From Bhargavaea changchunensis (lineage in GTDB: Bacteria > Bacillota > Bacilli > Bacillales_A > Planococcaceae), in the NCBI RefSeq assembly GCF_042665595.1, contig NZ_JBHTCT010000011.1, forward strand, positions 124,001 through 188,000: DNA of 64,000 nucleotides, given 5' to 3'. Shown here one piece after another: positions 59,299 to 64,000 of the stretch. How positions within the stretch are numbered: position 1 is the stretch's first letter; every line of letters begins with the position of its first letter. Both the position numbers and the translations under genes were made by a program. The notes below the pieces were generated by a model. It searched no databases and had not been told where the DNA came from. It saw only the letters and a list, made by a program, of their open reading frames with translations.

Positions 59299-60168
59299 AT
59301 GACAGGAAAACCGGCAGTGTCCATGGCTGGGCGGACAGCAATTGAAGAAGCGCGTGCGGTGAGGACAGTGAGCGTCATGTCCTACAATATCGCCCACGGC
59401 CAAGGCATGGATGGCAAGGTGGATCTTGAGCGGATTGCCGGGGTGATCCGTTCAAGTGGTGCGGACATCATCGCGCTCCAGGAAGTGGACAGCCATTATT
59501 CCGGCCGGAGCGGCTACGAAGATCAGGCCGCCCGCCTTGCCTCCATGTTGGATATGTCGTACAGCTACGGGCCGAACCTGGTCGAGCCGCCGTTAATTCC
59601 CGGGCAGCCGGCCAGGAAATACGGCAATGCGGTACTCAGCCGTTTTCCGATCAAATATGCGGTGAACCATTCTTATCGTGAGGTTGAGAAACCTCCGGAA
59701 GATGCAGAGCCGAGAGGGGTATTGGAAACCGTAATCGATCTCGGCGGAACGTACCTGATCCTGTTCAATACCCATTTGGCCCTGCATGAGGAGGGGCTGC
59801 GTTCCAATGTCTGCGAGCTGATGGACATTGCGGAAGCCACTCTTTTCCCGGCGGTGATTGCCGGAGACTTTAATGCTGTCCCTGACAACCCGCAGATAGA
59901 AAGAGTGCGGTCAAAATTCCAGGATGCTTTTGCCGGAGCCGGGCCGAAAGAATCGCTCACGTTTCCGAGCCGTTCTAGTGACACTTGCGCATTCGGGATG
60001 AAAGAGCCTGCGGCCAGGATCGACTATCTCTTTGCCAGGGGAGTTGAAGAAATCCGCAATGCGCGTGTCATCGACAGCAGCGCATCCGATCACATGCCGA
60101 TCATGGCGGAACTGGTCATGCCTTCAGCAGTTGGGCCGACCCGCCGCGAGGCGTTCATATCTAACTGA
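59299..60168 (+). CDS. Endonuclease/exonuclease/phosphatase (EEP) family hydrolase
   Basis: A 289-residue metal-dependent phosphoesterase of the EEP fold. SYNIAHGQG, IALQEVDSHY, AVIAGDFNAVPDN, ARIDYLFARG and SSASDHMPIMAEL give the full set of catalytic and Mg-binding residues (Asn, Glu, Asp/Asn, Asp, Asp-His). The substrate could be a phospholipid, sugar phosphate or nucleic acid; there is no clear signal peptide, so it probably stays inside. AAAGGAGAG precedes the ATG. Confidence 0.86.
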   Translation: MTGKPAVSMAGRTAIEEARAVRTVSVMSYNIAHGQGMDGKVDLERIAGVIRSSGADIIALQEVDSHYSGRSGYEDQAARLASMLDMSYSYGPNLVEPPLIPGQPARKYGNAVLSRFPIKYAVNHSYREVEKPPEDAEPRGVLETVIDLGGTYLILFNTHLALHEEGLRSNVCELMDIAEATLFPAVIAGDFNAVPDNPQIERVRSKFQDAFAGAGPKESLTFPSRSSDTCAFGMKEPAARIDYLFARGVEEIRNARVIDSSASDHMPIMAELVMPSAVGPTRREAFISN

Positions 60169-60182
60169 ACAGAATCTTCCTC

Positions 60183-60208
60183 AAGGACCGCAAACGCGGT
60201 CTTTTTTT
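60183..60208 (+). terminator. Terminator after the EEP gene
   Basis: GACCGC (60186-60191), loop AAAC, GCGGTC (60196-60201) and a run of seven T. Confidence 0.85.
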
Positions 60209-60287
60209 GTGTCTCCGGGAAGGATTAAGCGGTTGCCGGTCGAAAGATAGTAGAGAACGGCCCGTGATCGGGCGTGGGAGGGATTGT

Positions 60288-60872
60288 ATGAAACGGATCG
60301 GATTTGTCCGCCATGGCGTGACCTCGTGGAATAAGGAACGGAAGTGGCAGGGACATTCGGATATCCCGCTTGACCGTGAAGGCGTCGCCGAAGCGGAAAA
60401 AGCTGCTGTCCGTCTGGCGGGGGAAGACTGGGAAATCATCTACGCCAGTCCGCTGAAACGCGCGCTCAGAACCGCGGAAATCATCAGGGAAGCGAACCCG
60501 GGTATCCCTCTCGTCACTGATGACCGTCTGGTCGAAGTTTATGGCGGCCAGCTGGAAGGGACGACGGAGGAGGAACGGGTCGAGAGATGGGGAAGCGAGT
60601 GGCGGTCGCTGTTGCCTTCGCTCGGCATGGAGCCCGATGAAGACATGGTGGGCCGGGGAGTGGCGCTTCTTGAAGAAATCAGGAAGCGGCCCGAGGACAA
60701 AGTGCTCCTTGTCACACACGGCGGTTTTATCAGGCGGCTGCTTGAAGCACTTATTCCGGATCTCAACCAGTCAGACAGGATCCTCAATACGTCAGTGACG
60801 GTTGTGGAAATGCATGATGACCGGAACCTGTGCACACTTTATAACTGCACAAAGCATCTATCGGATACCTGA
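60288..60872 (+). CDS. Histidine phosphatase family protein
   Basis: A 194-residue phosphatase of the phosphoglycerate-mutase-like superfamily. The catalytic histidine is in IGFVRHGVTSWNK (RHG), the second in LLVTHGGFIRRL, and the ASPLKRALRTAE and LVEVYGGQLEG segments are conserved. It may act as a GpmB-type or broad phosphatase. The ATG at 60288 (MKRIGFVRHG) follows GGGAGGG; the longer frame upstream is not supported. Confidence 0.88.
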   Translation: MKRIGFVRHGVTSWNKERKWQGHSDIPLDREGVAEAEKAAVRLAGEDWEIIYASPLKRALRTAEIIREANPGIPLVTDDRLVEVYGGQLEGTTEEERVERWGSEWRSLLPSLGMEPDEDMVGRGVALLEEIRKRPEDKVLLVTHGGFIRRLLEALIPDLNQSDRILNTSVTVVEMHDDRNLCTLYNCTKHLSDT

Positions 60873-60879
60873 GACATTT

Positions 60880-60912
60880 AAAGCCCGGAGACTAGACGTC
60901 TTCCGGGCTTTC
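60880..60912. terminator. Bidirectional terminator between phosphatase genes
   Basis: AAAGCCCGGA (60880-60889) pairs with TCCGGGCTTT (60902-60911). The stem overlaps the 3' end of the metallophosphoesterase gene. Confidence 0.85.
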
Positions 60913-61410
60913 AGCTTTGCTGCTGTAGAAGATATGGTGAAGGGTGAATCCGGTCTCTGCTGTCTCAAGGATGCCGAATGAGAACTCCGGCTGTCTTCGT
61001 TTGTCGGTCGGAGATCCGGGGTTGAATAGTACAATCCCATCATGATGTTCGTGATAGGGAATATGGGAATGGCCGAAGAGGATGATATCCGGTTGCTCTT
61101 CCCTGAATATCTCCAGTGCGCGAAGGGGTGTAGTCTTTCCCTTACCGTCACCATGAACGAGAGAGACCGTGATGCCGTCGAAAGAAAAACGTTTTTTCCT
61201 CCCAAATTGCTCTCTGATCTCAGGGGGATCGGCATTTCCGTATACGCCGTCAACCGGCGCATAGCGATTTAGTTTGTGGAAAACCTCAAGCGTCTGCCAA
61301 TCTCCTGTATGGATGATCCGGTCTGCGGTTTCAAGCTCTGGGATGAGCCGGGGAGGCAAAGCTTTGGCCATGCGGGGCATATGGGTGTCACCCAGGATCA
61401 CAATCTTCAT
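60892..61410 (-). CDS. Metallophosphoesterase, YfcE/YsnB type
   Basis: A 172-residue calcineurin-like phosphoesterase. Metal ligands appear in KIVILGDTHMPR (Asp, His), RIIHTGDW (Asp), VYGNAD (Asn), SLVHGD (His) and LFGHSHIPYHE (His, His). The family hydrolyses phosphodiesters; a substrate cannot be stated. It overlaps the yyaL-type gene by 4 bases (ATGA on the minus strand), so the two form an operon. Confidence 0.9.
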   Translation of the reverse strand: MKIVILGDTHMPRMAKALPPRLIPELETADRIIHTGDWQTLEVFHKLNRYAPVDGVYGNADPPEIREQFGRKKRFSFDGITVSLVHGDGKGKTTPLRALEIFREEQPDIILFGHSHIPYHEHHDGIVLFNPGSPTDKRRQPEFSFGILETAETGFTLHHIFYSSKAESPEDV

Positions 61411-63464
61411 GTGCCCTCATCCAAGCCCAATGCACCAACAATCTGTTCTGATCCATGGACAGGAGCGCGGCACACATTGCCTTCGCAGACAAAGGCGGTC
61501 AGCGGATGGCTGTTATCTGTTTTCCCGGAGGTCAGACCGGAAAGCGGACTGTTGCCCTCTGCCGGTTCTGTCCAGACATCAAACGGCAGGAAAGCTTCCC
61601 GGAGCGCCTCGAGCAGTTCAGCGCGAAACTCCGGCCGGCTTCCGGTCACGACAATTTCACGTCCGCCGGCTTCGAACGCCATCCTTGCCATGAGAAGGCT
61701 GAGCGTGCCGTTCGGGTATTGGCCCGCTTCTCCAGCGAACTCCGCCAAGATCTTTTCCGCCCGCCGGACCCAGCGCTCGTCCGCCGTCAGCTTGCCTAGC
61801 CTCCACAGCTGCATGGCGGCGATGCCATTACCTGAGGGCAGTGCGCCGTCCAGGATATCCTTGCTTCTTGTAAGAAGCGATTCTCCATCCCGGTCGGTGA
61901 AGTAGAAGGCACCCGGTCCATCCGCGAAGCGGTCTTCCAGAATACTTGCGAGACGCACGGCTTCTTTGGCATATCGTTCCTGTCCCGTTGCCTGGTGCAG
62001 CTCCAGCTGTCCCCAGATCAGGTAAGCGTAATCATCCAGATAAGCGTGGAAGCGGGCTTCTCCGTCACGCCACCTGGCAAACAGTTGGTCACCTGCATCC
62101 AGGTTCCCGGTGATAAAATCTGCTGCCCGCATGGCAGATGCAACCATGGAGGAATCAGAAAGCGTGGCTCCGGCTTTGGCAAGGGCCGCAATCATAAGAC
62201 CGTTCCAGGAGGTGAGGATTTTGTCATCGAGATGCGGATAGACCCTCGTCTCCCGGTATGCCCGCATCTTTGGAATCGATTCGTCCAGGATGCGCTCAAC
62301 TTCTTCTTCAGAAATACCGAATTCCACTGTGACGGCATCCATATCGAGGCCGACCATGTTCGGGATGCTTTTGCCCTCAAAATTTCCGCCCGGCGTGATG
62401 TCATACACCGCACAAACGATTTCAGCCTCTTTTTCATCCAGTACCCCGAACACTTCTTCTTCCGTCCATAGGTAGTAGGTGCCTTCCGCACCTTCGCTAT
62501 CAGCATCGATTGCAGAGTAGAAGCCGCCTTCAGGATGGGTCATCTCGCGTCTGATGAATTGGAACAGATCTTTTATAATACCGGCATAACGCACGTCTCC
62601 GGAAACCTGGAAAGCTTCCGTGTACGCCAGCATGAGCATGGCCTGATCGTACAGCATCTTCTCAAAGTGGGGGACGAGCCAGTACTCATCGACGGAATAG
62701 CGGGCAAACCCGGAACCGACCTGGTCATAGATTCCGCCCGAGGCCATCGCATCCAGTGTCAGATCCGCCATCTTGAATGCAAGGGGCTCACTATGCCATT
62801 TGAAATAACGGAACAGATAAAGCAGCTGATGGGGTGAAGGGAATTTTGGCGCACCGCCAAATCCTCCATAAACTCCGTCAAACTGTCGGGCAAGCTGGCC
62901 GAACGCCTGATGGAGGGTGGAGACGGGGAGTTCTCCTTTGCCGGATTCGGCTCTGACTTCAAGGGCTTCTTTCATCCGGTCTCCGATTTCTTTCACCCGG
63001 TCGGGATCATTCGTGTACACATCGTGCAGTTGGGGGAGGACGTCCATCATGCCAGGGCGTCCATACTTTCCCGTTTTCGGGAAGTAGGTCCCGATATAGA
63101 AGGGCTTCTGGTCAGGTGTGAGAAAGGCGTTCAGCGGCCATCCGCCCTGGCCTGTCAGCTTCATGCAGGCTTCCATGTAGATTGCGTCGATATCCGGACG
63201 CTCCTCACGGTCAACTTTGACGGGAATGAAGTGCTCATTGATCAGAGCCGCAACTTCTTGGTCCTCAAACGATTCGTGGGCCATCACGTGGCACCAATGA
63301 CAGGTTGAATAGCCGATCGAGACGAAGACCGGCTTGTTTTCTTCCTTCGCTCTTTGGAAAGCTTCTTCCCCCCATGGATACCAGTCGACCGGGTTGTGGG
63401 CGTGCTGAAGAAGATAGGGGGATTTTTCATTAATTAACCGGTTTGTATGTTCAGAGTCGCTCAT
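61407..63464 (-). CDS. yyaL: YyaL, thioredoxin-like/glucanase-fold protein
   Basis: A 685-residue protein of the DUF255 family. The N-terminal thioredoxin-fold domain (about 1-165) carries a CHWC motif in GYSTCHWCHVMAHESF; the large C-terminal part is the alpha/alpha-toroid 6-hairpin glycosidase-like domain with WNGLMIAALAKAG. The family also includes the human SPATA20. Function unclear: a redox-linked role is likely. The ATG at 63464 follows AGGAAGGAG. Co-transcribed with the metallophosphoesterase gene. Confidence 0.88.
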   Translation of the reverse strand: MSDSEHTNRLINEKSPYLLQHAHNPVDWYPWGEEAFQRAKEENKPVFVSIGYSTCHWCHVMAHESFEDQEVAALINEHFIPVKVDREERPDIDAIYMEACMKLTGQGGWPLNAFLTPDQKPFYIGTYFPKTGKYGRPGMMDVLPQLHDVYTNDPDRVKEIGDRMKEALEVRAESGKGELPVSTLHQAFGQLARQFDGVYGGFGGAPKFPSPHQLLYLFRYFKWHSEPLAFKMADLTLDAMASGGIYDQVGSGFARYSVDEYWLVPHFEKMLYDQAMLMLAYTEAFQVSGDVRYAGIIKDLFQFIRREMTHPEGGFYSAIDADSEGAEGTYYLWTEEEVFGVLDEKEAEIVCAVYDITPGGNFEGKSIPNMVGLDMDAVTVEFGISEEEVERILDESIPKMRAYRETRVYPHLDDKILTSWNGLMIAALAKAGATLSDSSMVASAMRAADFITGNLDAGDQLFARWRDGEARFHAYLDDYAYLIWGQLELHQATGQERYAKEAVRLASILEDRFADGPGAFYFTDRDGESLLTRSKDILDGALPSGNGIAAMQLWRLGKLTADERWVRRAEKILAEFAGEAGQYPNGTLSLLMARMAFEAGGREIVVTGSRPEFRAELLEALREAFLPFDVWTEPAEGNSPLSGLTSGKTDNSHPLTAFVCEGNVCRAPVHGSEQIVGALGLDEGT

Positions 63465-63634
63465 TTTCCCACTCCTTCCTGGTATAAGTATAGCCTGTTA
63501 TGCCCCAGGCAAAAACAAATGCCCGGAAAGTGGGCAGGATCCGCATGGAACAGATTTATTCCGCATACCTTCATCATGTAGATGAACTTGTCCACCGCAT
63601 GAGATATAGCCATATACGATGGAGGGGTAGCCGC

Positions 63635-64000
63635 ATGAATGTAATCATAGAACCGGTCAGGCCGAAAACGGACGAGACTGAAGAAATCAGGACAGGCTTA
63701 TCAGATGAAGAAGTCAGGCTAAGGCAGGAAGAACACGGATTTAACGAATTACAGGAAGAAAAGCGCAAAAGTGCCGGCGCGGTATTTGTAGATCAATTCA
63801 AGGATTTCCTGGTCATCATCTTAAATATTGCGGCCATCATCTCCGCGTTTCTGGGAGAAGTGGAAAGTTCAATTGTCATTTTGACAGTTGTCCTGCTGAA
63901 TGCGGCACTGGGAACGATCCAGCACGTCAAAGCTGAAAAATCATTGAACAGCCTAAAGGCCATGGCGGCTCCATCCGCGAATGTCATGAGAAATGGCAAG
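63635..64000 (+). CDS. P-type cation-transporting ATPase, N-terminal part
   Basis: Only the first 122 residues are in the window. The cation-ATPase N-terminal domain (RTGLSDEEVRLRQEEHGFNEL) is followed by two membrane helices (DFLVIILNIAAIISAFLG and IVILTVVLLNAALGT) and the start of the actuator domain (KSLNSLKAMAAPSANVMR). The pattern is that of the Ca2+-transporting (SERCA-like) P2 group. GGAGGGG precedes the ATG by seven bases. The phosphorylation and gating motifs lie beyond the edge, so the ion cannot be fixed. Confidence 0.82.
   Translation, partial: MNVIIEPVRPKTDETEEIRTGLSDEEVRLRQEEHGFNELQEEKRKSAGAVFVDQFKDFLVIILNIAAIISAFLGEVESSIVILTVVLLNAALGTIQHVKAEKSLNSLKAMAAPSANVMRNGK

Noticed and set aside
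63588..63618. TTGTCC and TATACG as a promoter of the P-type ATPase gene
   Set aside because: The spacer is 19 bases and both boxes are weak.

Overview
The window comes from a moderately high-GC, spore-forming member of the Bacillales, most like a Planococcaceae/Caryophanaceae relative of Bacillus. The grounds are two alpha/beta-type small acid-soluble spore proteins with sigma-G-type promoters, perfect AAGGAGG Shine-Dalgarno sites, frequent TTG/GTG starts, an AUU-started infC, a T-box and an L20 leader, and gene order that largely follows the B. subtilis thiI-to-rplT part of the chromosome. The genus cannot be fixed from this sequence. It is core chromosome: no phage, transposase, CRISPR array, tRNA or rRNA was seen.

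Layout. Bases 1-12,500 carry the thiI end, two tandem ssp genes, an acyl-CoA synthetase, rarD, the envelope-stress pair sppA-yteJ, tpx, ytxK, a universal stress protein, ald, an M24 peptidase, ytkL, ytoI and ytpI. Bases 12,500-23,500 hold nrnA-dnaE, a FadR-like regulator with accD-accA, pfkA-pyk, fxsA and ytvI. Bases 23,500-32,400 hold citZ-icd-mdh, a MaoC-like gene fused by overlap to phoP-phoR, and hflK-hflC. Bases 32,400-45,500 hold polA-mutM-coaE, gapB, speD, nrdR-dnaB-dnaI, thrS and infC-rpmI-rplT. From 45,400 the order becomes more accessory: ysdA/ysdB, a dUTPase, a PadR/HAAS-adhesin-repeat pair, a 2H phosphoesterase, two poorly known genes, ypsA behind a structured RNA, a VOC protein, a 48-residue zinc-ribbon protein, fnr, a four-gene ba3-type oxidase operon, GNAT and DUF2087 genes, helD, an EEP hydrolase, phosphatases, yyaL and the start of a P-type ATPase.

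How the parts fit together. Glycolysis (pfkA, pyk), the citrate branch of the TCA cycle (citZ, icd, mdh), gluconeogenic gapB and malonyl-CoA synthesis (accDA) lie close together, and each block has a recognisable control site: a cre-like element at citZ, a CcpN-like box at gapB and a TGGTCAGACCA FadR-type operator ahead of accDA. DNA replication and repair genes (dnaE, polA, mutM, nrdR, dnaB, dnaI) alternate with them. Two promoters of the sigma-W type (TGAAAC-N17-CGTATA) precede sppA-yteJ and hflK-hflC, suggesting one envelope-stress response. An Fnr with a C-terminal cysteine triad is followed by a double terminator and then an Fnr box placed exactly at -41.5 to the predicted start of the oxidase operon, suggesting oxygen-limited induction of a high-affinity oxidase.

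The items most worth follow-up are two structured RNA regions without a sure family match (ahead of speD and ahead of ypsA), a 28-residue membrane peptide ending the oxidase operon, a Tpx that lacks its resolving cysteine, the FadR-type acc operator, and a 95-bp inverted-repeat element with a second, decayed copy elsewhere in the window.
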